A stretch of DNA of 34,870 nucleotides from positions 1-34,870 of the forward strand of contig CANQUF010000011.1 in the NCBI GenBank assembly GCA_947626975.1. The letters run 5' to 3'. Source of the stretch: an uncultured Clostridia bacterium. Lineage in GTDB: Bacteria > Bacillota > Clostridia > TANB77 > CAG-465. The translations under genes were made by a program, and so were the position numbers. Position 1 is the stretch's first letter; each line of letters starts with the position of its first letter. Of this stretch, positions 1-9,189 are shown piece after piece. The notes beneath the pieces are model-generated. The model worked only from the letters and a program-made list of their open reading frames with translations, had not been told where the DNA came from and made no database searches.

Positions 1-132
1 TATAATGGAAGACCAGCACCATTTAGTGCAGGTCAAAATATTCCAGCAAATCAAATAAATGAACAAGTAAATACAGCGCAAATAACAGTAAATGGTGTAA
101 AAACTACAGCGACAGTAGTTTATGTACATTAA
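1..132 (+). CDS. C-terminal fragment of an unidentified protein (gene starts outside the window)
   Basis: Frame 1 is open from the first base and ends at a TAA at 130-132, giving 43 residues that end in TVVYVH. I do not recognise the family. The composition (many N, T, V and Q, no membrane segment) would fit the end of an extracellular beta-rich protein, but that is only an impression. Only 48 bases and no terminator-like hairpin separate it from the giant secreted protein downstream, so the two are probably co-transcribed. Confidence 0.6.
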   Translation, partial: YNGRPAPFSAGQNIPANQINEQVNTAQITVNGVKTTATVVYVH

Positions 133-180
133 TAAATAAAGAAAATAAAATAAAATTATATATGAAGGGAGAGAGCACAT

Positions 181-3100
181 ATGAAGGATAAAGTAGTTAA
201 ATTACTATCAGCAGCATTTGCAATGTTAAGTATATTATTTATTTCAAACAATACATACGCAAGAAGTGTAAGTTCAATAGATGAACTTGGAAAAATAATA
301 GACGAAAAGAATCCAAATGCTGAGACTGCTTTTGTGATAGGAAACTACGTATTTACATCTGCTCATACATTAACAACAGAAGATATAATGCTAGCAGCAA
401 GAAGTATAAATGTAGAAGATGAAAATGGAAAAATAAATACAGATAAAATATATAAAGAAATGACAATAAATCTTATACAGAAAAAATATAATGAAGAGAC
501 ATTTGAATCAGAAGGATGGGAAGTAATTGATAGTAATGTATCAGGAGAGACAAAATTATTTGAAGGAAATAAAACCGCTGATATTAAGTATGTAGATTAT
601 AATTATGTAAAAGATATTTTTAATGTAGAATTTGAATTAGACGGCGGAAAGTTTTCTGATGATAAAAAATCAATTAAAGTAATAGAAGGAGAAAAAATAA
701 ACGAAGCTGATATTACAGGAGATAATAGACCAATACAAACAGGAAAGCAATTTAAAGAATGGGTATTAGTAAAAGAAGGAGATATAACAGAAAAATGGGA
801 CTTCAATAAAGGAGTAACAGGAAATATTACTTTAAAAGCTACATGGCTTGAAGAAGTTAATACTGATACTTTATTAGACCAAGCAGAAAAAAGATTGAAA
901 GCTAATGAATGGTATAGTGCTAAGTTTGATGCAAAAAATTCAAAATTAACATTTACAGTATTAGATAAAAACGAAAAAAATAGCTTAATTAGCGGAACTG
1001 GAATAACAGGAAACATAGTTGCAATATTACAAGAATTAAATGTACAAAGTATAACTATGGGAAATACTAAATTTACAGCGGAAGATTTGAAAAATAGTAA
1101 TCCTGCTGGACCAGATGGTTCTGTTTGGGATAAATTTGGTAAAGAATTAGCAGCTTTAACAAAAAAAAGTAGTTTTAATGACGTTACATTGGGAGATTTA
1201 GTAGGAGTTGACTTAAAATTAACTATTACAGTAGATAAAGAAAAAGCTCTTTCACAAAATGGAAGAGAATCAGAAGAATATACAATAGAATTTGTATATA
1301 ATGCAGAAGCAACTATTGGTAAAGCAAATTCTGAAGAAGATGTTAAGGATTTATTAGACACTTTTAATTATACAACTGAAAATACATATCAAATAGAAGG
1401 TAAAGATGGATTTTATACAGTAACAGGTGGTATATCAGAGTCTAAAAATGTAAAAGGCTTTGGAGCAGATCCAAAAGATGGATACTTCTTTGCATATACA
1501 ATAATATTAGATGAAGGTGTAGATCCAGCTACAGTTAAAGTGAAAATACCTAAAGATAACAATACGACTGATGATGTATATACCGCTGGATATAATGAAG
1601 CAACATTTGATGAAGGAAAAAATACATTAACTGTTTTAATGGAAATAGAAGACAAAGATAAATCTACTAATAAGTTTCGTGATATCATAGTAGAAGTGGA
1701 TGAAGTTCCAACAAAAATAAGAATAGATTTTAGCAAACTAGAATTAAGAAAAGCATCAACATTTGAAATTAAAAATGATAGTGTTGATGAAAAATTGGAG
1801 GCAAATTATGGATGGAAACCTGAAGCTGATTATTCAGCAACATTTAATCCTGAAGGAAATAAAGTGACAGTAACAGGTGTAATTCCATATTTAAGCTCAT
1901 GGGAAAATGATCATAATTCTCCATTCAAAGATGACCATGAAACAGGTTATTATTTCGGATTTGTTGTTAAAACAACTGAAAGTAAAAAAGACAAGACAAC
2001 AGTAAAAATTAAATATGGTTATGAAGGCGATGAAGAAAAAGTTATTTCATCAACAAGTTTTGATGATGAAAATAATTTATATTTGTTAGGACACTTACAT
2101 CCAGAGGATACTACGAGAACATTCGATATAATAGTAGATTTGGATGGTGATGAGACAGAATATAACCCATATACAATAACAGTAGATTGGAGTAAACTAT
2201 TACTTCAAAAAGATTCTGAAACAGAAATTAAGTTACACAATCCAAGTGATGCAGATAATACAACAATGACTAATTGGAATTATAAAGCACCAACTGAACT
2301 TACATTATCTGAAAACGGAATTTTAAAAGGAAAATTAGTAGAACAACAATTAACAGCAGAGCCATTTGGTGATGCACATAAAGATGGATACTATTTCGAT
2401 TTTAAATTCACATCTCCAGATGGAGTAGATAAGTCTAAAATCAAAATAGCACAGGTTGAAACACCTGATACAGAAGCTAAAGTAAAGAAAGAATATAAAG
2501 CGGCAGAGTTTGATGACGAAAACAATTTAACAATCTTATTCCAATTTGAACCAGGTACAACAGGATGTGAGACTTGCAAAGGTGAACCAAAATGTGACGG
2601 AGCTTGTTGTGGTGGAAGTGGAACATGCAATTGTGATAAGAAATTATATTATAGAATTGATTGGGATGGAGACGGAAAAGAATATTTACCAATGGTTTAT
2701 GTAATTGATTATTGTGGGGTTACATTTGAAAAATCTTCAATTGTTGAAATTGCAGATCTTGGTACTGTAGCAGATACAGGAAATGCAAATTGGAAAGGGT
2801 GGACAGAAGACGAGAATTATTCTACAGATTTTACAACTGAAGGAAATACAGTAAAAGTAAGTGGACTTATTCCGATTTTTGATGACGATAGCTGGACCGA
2901 ATCAAACCCTTTCGGAACATATGCATACGATTATTATTTAGCATTTAAATTGAAAAAAGCAGGAACAACAGGAACAAACACAAATACAACTGTTAAATTT
3001 TTAACTGAAGGAGAAGGTAGTGGAGAAACTAATACTATTACTGGATCTGATTTTGGCGGAAACGATGAAATATATGTATTAAAATATATTAATCCAAATA

Positions 3101-6100
3101 AATTTGAAACAACAAAGAAATTTACTATTAAAGTAGATTTTGATGATGATGAAGAAGAGTATGCGTCATATGAAGTAACTATAGATTGGACTGATTTACA
3201 TTTCCAATATGAAAGTCAAATGACAGAAATAGATGCAATTACTAGTGAAGCAGATTTAACAGATATAACTAGTGCTGATAAAGAACAAATTACGAAACAA
3301 TGGGGCTATGATTTCAAAAATGCAGGAAAAGATATTACTGTTGAAGATGGTTCAGGGCTAACTGTAGCTTATGAACTAGGTGGAAAAATTAAAGAACAAG
3401 CATTAAAACCAGAAGCTGGGTTTGGTACTGACGGAGGATATTATATCGTTCTTAAAATCAATGGTCCAACAGAAGAAAATGTGGATAAGAATAAGTGGAC
3501 AGTTCAGTTAAAAGATTCAGAAGGACATTATAAACCAGCATTTACACCAAGTAGTGATGATTATGCAAAAGGATTTATAACTGCGTTAATTAAACTAGAC
3601 GATGGACCATCTAGCGACAAAAAAATTACTTATATGATTGACTGGGATGGTGATGGTAATGAATTTTTACCATATGAGGAAACAATAGATTATTCTAGTT
3701 TAGAATTTTTATCATCTCATAAAATCACAATTGATGATGGAACAGATGCTGAAAATCAAATAATTCCAGTATGGGATGAAGATGTAATAACAGCAGAAAT
3801 GCTTCCAGAAGGACCAAAAGTTGAAGAAGAGAAAGATTATCGTAGTTTTGCTTATTGGGATGAAGGTAATGGAACAGAATTTGTAACTAAGACTATATCA
3901 GAAGAAACTGAAGATATAACATTAGTTCCACATTGGAATATATATTCAGATAAATTCATTAGTGATGTTCTTGAGGATTTAAATAAGACAGAAGACACAC
4001 AATCAGAAGATTTTAGCAAAGAATTTGTAATTGAAGATTACAAAGAAAATAGTGGAGAGGTTACAATTACAGTAAAAGATCCTACAGTAAAATTATCAAG
4101 AATGAATGAAACTAGTATACCTGGTACAATTGCTTATATATTATTAAAAGATGAAATTCAAGAAATTACATTATCAATTAATGACCAAGTAAAAACATTT
4201 ACAAAAGGTGAAAAAACTGATAAAGATACATTAAAACAACAAGTTATAGATGATGCAAAAGGATTCTATTCAGAAATTTTAAAAACACAATTTGAAGGTA
4301 AAGACGAATCTTCAGTAACTTTAAGTGATTTAGCTCACAAGGAAGGTTACAATAGCTTTACATTAAAATTTGATCCAGAAAAAGTATCAAAAACTGTTAC
4401 TTTAACAAAAGCACCAGCTGAAGGAGGACTTTCACTTGCGAGCGTTGTAGATGTACCTAATGAATACAAATTCACATTTGAGTCTGATGCTATAATAGTA
4501 AATACAGAGGATGAATTAAATAACGCATTAAAGACTAAGGCAGAACATATCTATATCGGTAAAGACTTTTCAGTTAAAAATCCTGTAAACATTGGAAGAA
4601 AAGTTGTAATAAATGGTGGAAATGAACATCATAAATTAACTGCTTCTAATGGTGCTGAAACAATATTTGATGTAAAGTCTCCAGATGTAACTATTGATGC
4701 TATTAAATTAGATGCTAAAACACCAATCGTTGTTACAAGTGGAAGTTTAACAACAACAGGGCTTACAGTTGAAGGAGAAAATGCAGAAACAGCTGTTGAG
4801 GTTAAGAATAATGCTTCATTGACAATTTCAGAATTAACCTTTGATAATGAAAAATATACTAAACCTGCTGTTAAAGCAGAAAAAACAAATGCAACAGTAA
4901 AATTCACAGATAGTGAAGAAAAAGAAGCAACAAAACTTGAAACAGTAGAGAAAATCACAAAATATGAAGAATTAAAAGAACCAAGATCAGGTTATGGTGA
5001 TACAAAAGAACCTATGAATGATTACAATTATTATAACTACTATAATAATGAAAAACATTCAAAAATATATAAAACTACTTTCCATAGTCATGAATTTAGT
5101 TCAAAAGCAACATTTGAAAGATATAATTATTATAATGAACAAGTAACAAAACCTTATGATCAAAGTCCATTTGGTGTATTCAAATCATATGCATACGATG
5201 GATATACATATACATTAATTGGATTTGTAGAGAGTAGAGATAAAACTTTGTATTTTGGAAGTTATACTACTGAGGATGTTCCACAAGATGTAACCAAAGT
5301 TGATGGAATTGTAGCAACATCAGATAAGTTGTATTATGGTGCTTATAATGGAAAAGTCGATGATGATACTAGAAGAGTCTCAGATGCGACTGAATTATAT
5401 CAAGCTATACAAGAGCAAGGTGTTTCAAAAATATATATTCCAAATACTACTGATTTGGATTTAACTGATAAAGGTACTATTACTATAAATAGACCACTTT
5501 CAATTGTTGGACCTACTATGGGAGTAAAAATCAAAGTAAAAAATATCAAAATTGAATCTACAGCAAATGATGTATTTTTCCACAGATTAAAAATTGAAGC
5601 TAATCCTGAAGAAAATGTTACTTCTTTAATTGATGTAGAAGGAGAAAAATTTACACTATGGCAATCAAGTTTGAAGAATGTTAGTGATAAAGAAGTTGAT
5701 AGTGCTATTAAGTATTCAGGAAATAAAGCAATAGTTGATATTAGATGGAATACTTTTGATGCAAATAAAATAAAAAATACATTTATTGATGTTAATAGTA
5801 AATTAGCAGGTGTAACAGATATTTACTATAATACTTTCGCAAAATTAACTACATCAACTGATAAGAAGAGTGCAATAACCATTAAAGAATTTGATGAAAG
5901 TGCAAAAATAAGTGAAGAAAACGATGAAACTATAAGTATAGATTTGAATACTTTTAATGATAGCGATTATGCAATCAAAATATTAAAAGAGGCTTCTCCA
6001 GGAACACAAGCTGATATATCTATTGAGTCTACAAAGGATGTAGTTATAGCAGTTCAATATGATGAACAACATAAAGATTTTAGCAAAATAAATATTCATC

Positions 6101-6225
6101 TTAAAGGAAAAACTAGTATAAGTAACATTAAGTTAAAGTACATTAATGGTAGTGAAGAAAAGGAGACATTAGATGACGGTCAAGGAGTAAAAGTAGTTTT
6201 TGAAACAGGAATGCAAGGTATTTAA
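181..6225 (+). CDS. Giant secreted repeat protein with InlB-type (Flg_new) repeats and beta-helix-like C-terminal region
   Basis: This is a 2014-residue exported protein with SD GGGAGAG before ATG 181 and a signal peptide (about 1-27, probable cleavage after TYA). Two Listeria-Bacteroides/InlB-like repeats (about 148-222 and 1180-1256) are each followed by a related domain of about 150 residues. Between them lie about five diverged units of 150-190 residues. Most of these end with a DWDGDG-like acidic motif followed by EYLPY-like and IDWSKL-like strands. Unit 3 carries a 26-residue insert with seven cysteines (about 796-820), and one more Cys follows nearby. I saw no Cys elsewhere. Residues about 1440-1560 and 1735-2000 look like right-handed beta-helix (NTEDELNNAL, DATELYQAI starts). 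A Tyr/Asn-rich linker lies at about 1613-1656. No LPXTG motif, C-terminal anchor or enzymatic motif is visible, so an adhesin or matrix role is inference only. The C-terminus appears frameshifted (see next feature). Confidence 0.85.
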   Translation: MKDKVVKLLSAAFAMLSILFISNNTYARSVSSIDELGKIIDEKNPNAETAFVIGNYVFTSAHTLTTEDIMLAARSINVEDENGKINTDKIYKEMTINLIQKKYNEETFESEGWEVIDSNVSGETKLFEGNKTADIKYVDYNYVKDIFNVEFELDGGKFSDDKKSIKVIEGEKINEADITGDNRPIQTGKQFKEWVLVKEGDITEKWDFNKGVTGNITLKATWLEEVNTDTLLDQAEKRLKANEWYSAKFDAKNSKLTFTVLDKNEKNSLISGTGITGNIVAILQELNVQSITMGNTKFTAEDLKNSNPAGPDGSVWDKFGKELAALTKKSSFNDVTLGDLVGVDLKLTITVDKEKALSQNGRESEEYTIEFVYNAEATIGKANSEEDVKDLLDTFNYTTENTYQIEGKDGFYTVTGGISESKNVKGFGADPKDGYFFAYTIILDEGVDPATVKVKIPKDNNTTDDVYTAGYNEATFDEGKNTLTVLMEIEDKDKSTNKFRDIIVEVDEVPTKIRIDFSKLELRKASTFEIKNDSVDEKLEANYGWKPEADYSATFNPEGNKVTVTGVIPYLSSWENDHNSPFKDDHETGYYFGFVVKTTESKKDKTTVKIKYGYEGDEEKVISSTSFDDENNLYLLGHLHPEDTTRTFDIIVDLDGDETEYNPYTITVDWSKLLLQKDSETEIKLHNPSDADNTTMTNWNYKAPTELTLSENGILKGKLVEQQLTAEPFGDAHKDGYYFDFKFTSPDGVDKSKIKIAQVETPDTEAKVKKEYKAAEFDDENNLTILFQFEPGTTGCETCKGEPKCDGACCGGSGTCNCDKKLYYRIDWDGDGKEYLPMVYVIDYCGVTFEKSSIVEIADLGTVADTGNANWKGWTEDENYSTDFTTEGNTVKVSGLIPIFDDDSWTESNPFGTYAYDYYLAFKLKKAGTTGTNTNTTVKFLTEGEGSGETNTITGSDFGGNDEIYVLKYINPNKFETTKKFTIKVDFDDDEEEYASYEVTIDWTDLHFQYESQMTEIDAITSEADLTDITSADKEQITKQWGYDFKNAGKDITVEDGSGLTVAYELGGKIKEQALKPEAGFGTDGGYYIVLKINGPTEENVDKNKWTVQLKDSEGHYKPAFTPSSDDYAKGFITALIKLDDGPSSDKKITYMIDWDGDGNEFLPYEETIDYSSLEFLSSHKITIDDGTDAENQIIPVWDEDVITAEMLPEGPKVEEEKDYRSFAYWDEGNGTEFVTKTISEETEDITLVPHWNIYSDKFISDVLEDLNKTEDTQSEDFSKEFVIEDYKENSGEVTITVKDPTVKLSRMNETSIPGTIAYILLKDEIQEITLSINDQVKTFTKGEKTDKDTLKQQVIDDAKGFYSEILKTQFEGKDESSVTLSDLAHKEGYNSFTLKFDPEKVSKTVTLTKAPAEGGLSLASVVDVPNEYKFTFESDAIIVNTEDELNNALKTKAEHIYIGKDFSVKNPVNIGRKVVINGGNEHHKLTASNGAETIFDVKSPDVTIDAIKLDAKTPIVVTSGSLTTTGLTVEGENAETAVEVKNNASLTISELTFDNEKYTKPAVKAEKTNATVKFTDSEEKEATKLETVEKITKYEELKEPRSGYGDTKEPMNDYNYYNYYNNEKHSKIYKTTFHSHEFSSKATFERYNYYNEQVTKPYDQSPFGVFKSYAYDGYTYTLIGFVESRDKTLYFGSYTTEDVPQDVTKVDGIVATSDKLYYGAYNGKVDDDTRRVSDATELYQAIQEQGVSKIYIPNTTDLDLTDKGTITINRPLSIVGPTMGVKIKVKNIKIESTANDVFFHRLKIEANPEENVTSLIDVEGEKFTLWQSSLKNVSDKEVDSAIKYSGNKAIVDIRWNTFDANKIKNTFIDVNSKLAGVTDIYYNTFAKLTTSTDKKSAITIKEFDESAKISEENDETISIDLNTFNDSDYAIKILKEASPGTQADISIESTKDVVIAVQYDEQHKDFSKINIHLKGKTSISNIKLKYINGSEEKETLDDGQGVKVVFETGMQGI

Positions 6226-6359
6226 AGTACCAGAGCAAGCAGTTGTTAAAGGCTTAAAACTTAATGGAGATACTTATTCAGGAGTAATAAGCCAAAGATG
6301 AAGCTGGAAAAGCATGGTGGGAAAAACACATTTACGAAGATGCATATAAACAACAATAA
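6226..6359 (+). pseudogene. Out-of-frame C-terminal tail of the giant secreted protein (two apparent +1 frameshifts)
   Basis: Protein-like sequence continues past the TAA at 6223-6225 in frame 2 (KVPEQAVVKGLKLNGDTYSG) and then in frame 3 (AKDEAGKAWWEKHIYEDAYK), ending at TAA 6357-6359. Removing one T from the TTT near 6220-6223 and one A from the AA near 6288-6290 gives a single continuous frame through MQGIKVPEQ and GVIAKDEAGK, for a protein of 2058 residues. Both changes are single-base insertions in short runs. They could be assembly errors or real inactivating mutations of the extreme C-terminus. I see no slippery heptamer that would suggest programmed frameshifting. Confidence 0.65.
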
Positions 6360-6363
6360 AATT

Positions 6364-6396
6364 ATTAAGGTGTGATGACAAACATCACACCTTAAT
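6364..6396 (+). terminator. Perfect 14-bp hairpin after the giant protein gene
   Basis: The arms ATTAAGGTGTGATG and CATCACACCTTAAT pair perfectly around a 5-base loop (ACAAA). There is no real U-tract after it, and the SD of the next gene (AAGGAGG) begins about 12 bases later. It may be a weak terminator, or a processing or stability element that separates expression of the two genes. Confidence 0.6.
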
Positions 6397-6417
6397 TAAA
6401 ATTAAAAAGGAGGCAAA

Positions 6418-6972
6418 ATGAAAAAAGTATTTTTTATTAGCATATTTTTAATGTTAATTTGTTTTATTAGTGTATCTAATGCTATTGTTACTAATTCATC
6501 CGAATATAGTAATGTTAAGGTATATGTTTTCTATAATGAAGAAAGTGAAGTTTACAAACAAGAAAAAGAATGGTTAAGTGAAAAAGTAAATGCTAGAAAA
6601 GAGTATATTAACACTAATGAAAATAGCGAATTATATAATAAAATAAAAGATGTCTTAAAAATAAAAAAAGATAATTTACCTATAATAGTAGTTGGATCAA
6701 CTTATTTTATAGGATTTGACGAAAAAATACAAAGTAATATTGAAGAAGCAGTAAAAGCCTATGAAAATGCTGAAAAATATGGAGATATCGTAGATAAGGT
6801 AAGGAATAATGAAGATGTAAAGGATATTATAAAACAAAATGAAGAAATATATAAACAACCTAATACATCTAATGTTTTTTTAAATGTTATATTTGTAATT
6901 ATTGCTTTATTTATAATAATTTTCATATTAAAAATAGTATTAGAAAAGAAATTAAATAACACTAAGAAATAA
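6418..6972 (+). CDS. Exported membrane-anchored thioredoxin-like protein lacking the CXXC active site
   Basis: This is a 184-residue protein with SD AAGGAGG and ATG 6418. It has an N-terminal signal peptide (about 1-22, ending SVSNA), an extracytoplasmic domain (about 33-120) and a C-terminal transmembrane helix (about 151-172) with a basic tail. The domain follows a thioredoxin/glutaredoxin pattern: strand VKVYVFYNEES, helix with EKEWL, then NLPIIVVGSTYFIGFD, which resembles the cis-Pro strand of such proteins. The usual CPxC after the first strand is replaced by EESEVYKQ. I saw only one cysteine, in the signal peptide, so redox activity is unlikely. Fold and non-catalytic role are inferred. 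It lies 58 bases after the frameshifted tail of the giant gene and has no obvious promoter of its own. Confidence 0.75.
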   Translation: MKKVFFISIFLMLICFISVSNAIVTNSSEYSNVKVYVFYNEESEVYKQEKEWLSEKVNARKEYINTNENSELYNKIKDVLKIKKDNLPIIVVGSTYFIGFDEKIQSNIEEAVKAYENAEKYGDIVDKVRNNEDVKDIIKQNEEIYKQPNTSNVFLNVIFVIIALFIIIFILKIVLEKKLNNTKK

Positions 6973-6999
6973 TGTAAAATAAATAAACATATTTATAAA

Positions 7000-7037
7000 C
7001 GAGCAAATTAGATTTAAAGTTTTTTGCTCGCTTTTTT
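7000..7037 (+). terminator. Intrinsic terminator after the thioredoxin-like gene
   Basis: The arms CGAGCAAA and TTTGCTCG are followed by C and a run of six T. It closes the transcription unit that begins before the window. Confidence 0.85.
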
Positions 7038-7246
7038 GTTTCTAAAAAATACATGTATTTAGCTATATTATATAAAAAATATATAGCATAACTTTTTAAA
7101 TTATGGTATAGAAAATTCTAAAGAAAATACTTCAGTAGTAAATTTTAGTATGAAGAGAAATAATGGATATAATGTTATAAATAAAGAAAAACTTTAAATA
7201 AAAATAATCCTTTTTTAAAACTATAATTTTTTATTTAATCAAATAC
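7038..7246 (+). other. AT-rich intergenic stretch with a possible short coding remnant
   Basis: There is no complete gene between the terminator and the rny promoter. In frame 1, 7099-7197 is open and reads NYGIENSKENTSVVNFSMKR and onward to a TAA. This looks more protein-like than random AT-rich DNA but has no SD or upstream continuation. It could be a decayed gene fragment or chance. Confidence 0.25.
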
Positions 7247-7275
7247 TTGATATATTAAAAAATATAATGTATAAT
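7247..7275 (+). promoter_or_regulatory. Sigma-A-type promoter for rny
   Basis: TTGATA (7247-7252), a 17-base spacer and TATAAT (7270-7275). This predicts a 5' leader of about 150 bases before the RNase Y start. Confidence 0.7.
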
Positions 7276-7432
7276 ATTAAGTGTATAAATAGAATATACC
7301 ATTTTTATTCTATTTATATTTAAAGTTTAATATAAATTTTATTTATTAGACTTAGTTTGTAGTGTATATTATTATATGAATTTTTAATATATAATGTCGT
7401 ACATTGAAAAAATTATATTGGAGGAGGATAAA

Positions 7433-8983
7433 ATGACAATTACAGTAATAATTAGTTCTGTAATTACATTTTTAATTGGTTCAATTATATTCTTCTTTAT
7501 TGGAATACAATATAGGAAAAATATTGCTGAATCTACTGTAAATTCTGCTGAAAAAGAAGCAGAAAGGATTGTAGATGATGGAAAAAAAGATGCTGAAAGA
7601 TTAAAAAAAGAAGCTTTATTACAAGCTAAAGATGAGATTATAAAACAAAAGAACGAATTAGAAAAAGATGTAAATTACAGAAAAAAAGAATTAAATGATA
7701 TTGAAAATAGGATTAATCAAAGACAAGATTTGGTTGATAGAAGAGCAGCTCTTATTGAAGAAAAAGAAAACAATATCATAAAAAAAGCTGAAGAATTGCA
7801 AAAAAAAGAACAATACTTAAATGAAGCAAATGAACGAGAACTTGAAAAACTTAGTAAAATATCAAAAATGACTACAGAAGAAGCAAAAGATGCTTTAATG
7901 TTAAAGTTAAAGGATGATATGAAAATTGAAATGGCTGACTATATAAGAACTGAACAAGAAAAAGCAAAAGACGAAGTAGATAAAAAAGCTAAAGAAATTT
8001 TAGTTGGCGCAATTCAAAAATGTGCTACCGATCATACTTCTGAAGCAACAGTTACTACAGTTACTTTGCCAAATGATGAATTAAAAGGCAGAATTATAGG
8101 AAGAGAAGGAAGAAATATAAAAACTATTGAAACTCTTACAGGAATTGATTTAATTATTGATGATACACCAGATACTATTGTTCTATCAAGTTTTGATCCT
8201 ATAAGACGTGAAGTTGCAAGAATAGCATTAGAACGTCTTATTGCTGATGGTAGAATACATCCTGGAAAAATTGAAGAGATGATTGAAAAAGCAAAAGTTG
8301 AGGTGGAAAATACAATTAAAGAAGAGGGTGAAAGAGCATTATATGAAACAGGTGTAATAAACGTACATCCTGATTTAATAAAATTACTTGGTAAACTGAA
8401 GTATAGAACAAGTTATGGACAAAATGTTTTAAATCATTCAATTGAAGTATCTAATATAGCCGGTACATTAGCAATTGAATTAGGCTTGGATCCTACTATT
8501 GCAAAACGTGCAGGTTTGTTACATGATATAGGTAAATCTTTTGATCATGATGTTGAAGGAACACATGTAAGTTTAGGTATAGATTTACTAAAGAAATATC
8601 ACGAAAAAGATGAAGTTATATATGGTATGGAAGCTCATCATGGAGATACAGAGCCTAAAACAATAGAAGCTGTACTTGTTCAAACAGGTGATATTGTATC
8701 AGCATCAAGACCTGGAGCTAGAAAAGAGACTGTAAGTGCATATATAAAAAGATTACAAAAATTAGAAGAAATTTGTAATTCATACAAAGGTGTTGATAAA
8801 TCTTATGCTATACAAGCAGGAAGAGAAGTAAGATTAATTGTAAAACCTGATGAAGTAGATGATGCAAGTATTACAATACTTGCTAGAGATGTAGCAAAGC
8901 AAATTGAAAAGGAAATGGTATATCCTGGACAAATTAAAGTTAATGTTATCCGTGAAACTAGAGCTGTTGAAACTGCAAAATAA
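7433..8983 (+). CDS. rny: Ribonuclease Y
   Basis: Membrane-anchored endoribonuclease that initiates mRNA decay in Gram-positive bacteria. The start is placed at ATG 7433 because a near-ideal SD (GGAGGAGGA) lies just upstream. The ORF-track start at 7394 adds 13 residues without an SD. The product is 516 residues, the usual length. In order: an N-terminal transmembrane helix (about 5-25), a long charged coiled coil (about 28-200), a KH domain with [15 protein letters not shown] (about 219-233), an HD domain with [10 protein letters not shown] and the metal-binding HDIGK (about 335-370), and the conserved end [20 protein letters not shown]. It is monocistronic, with its own promoter and terminator. 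Confidence 0.98.
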   Translation: MTITVIISSVITFLIGSIIFFFIGIQYRKNIAESTVNSAEKEAERIVDDGKKDAERLKKEALLQAKDEIIKQKNELEKDVNYRKKELNDIENRINQRQDLVDRRAALIEEKENNIIKKAEELQKKEQYLNEANERELEKLSKISKMTTEEAKDALMLKLKDDMKIEMADYIRTEQEKAKDEVDKKAKEILVGAIQKCATDHTSEATVTTVTLPNDELKGRIIGREGRNIKTIETLTGIDLIIDDTPDTIVLSSFDPIRREVARIALERLIADGRIHPGKIEEMIEKAKVEVENTIKEEGERALYETGVINVHPDLIKLLGKLKYRTSYGQNVLNHSIEVSNIAGTLAIELGLDPTIAKRAGLLHDIGKSFDHDVEGTHVSLGIDLLKKYHEKDEVIYGMEAHHGDTEPKTIEAVLVQTGDIVSASRPGARKETVSAYIKRLQKLEEICNSYKGVDKSYAIQAGREVRLIVKPDEVDDASITILARDVAKQIEKEMVYPGQIKVNVIRETRAVETAK

Positions 8984-8990
8984 TTAAAAG

Positions 8991-9024
8991 ATGGGGTGAG
9001 TTTTTATATTCATCTCATTTTTTT
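8991..9024 (+). terminator. Intrinsic terminator of rny
   Basis: ATGGGGTG pairs with CATCTCAT (two G-U pairs) across a 12-base loop and is followed by seven T. Confidence 0.75.
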
Positions 9025-9091
9025 ATTATAAAAAATGAAAATTATTTTATATATTACAACATTATTACAAAATAATTACACAAAAATGTTT

Positions 9092-9100
9092 TTTGTCGAA
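9092..9100 (+). promoter_or_regulatory. Spo0A-box-like site upstream of surface protein gene 1
   Basis: TTTGTCGAA is a perfect match to the known 0A box (TTTGTCRAA; core TGTCGAA). It lies 26 bases upstream of the -35 hexamer. The same site at almost the same distance occurs before paralog 3. Spo0A control is inferred from motif and position. Confidence 0.5.
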
Positions 9101-9126
9101 TAATGTAAAACACATATGTTTTTTTA

Positions 9127-9155
9127 TTGAACAAATAATAAATATGTGATAATAT
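9127..9155 (+). promoter_or_regulatory. Promoter of surface protein gene 1
   Basis: TTGAAC, a 17-base spacer and TAATAT. The same TTGAAY-N17-TAATAT arrangement stands before all four paralogs, and conservation within the family is the main support. Confidence 0.7.
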
Positions 9156-9189
9156 ATCAATGTAGATAGTAAATTTTGGAGGTTATTAT

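Noticed and set aside
603-1361. Minus-strand ORF of 252 codons inside the giant gene
   Set aside because: It is a Ser/Phe/Leu-rich shadow of the strongly coding plus strand and has no SD. The same applies to the other antisense ORFs in genes, such as 23649-24452 and 22004-22672.
6205-6300. Programmed ribosomal frameshifting at the end of the giant gene
   Set aside because: Two separate shifts would be needed and no slippery heptamer or downstream pseudoknot is evident. Indels explain it more simply.
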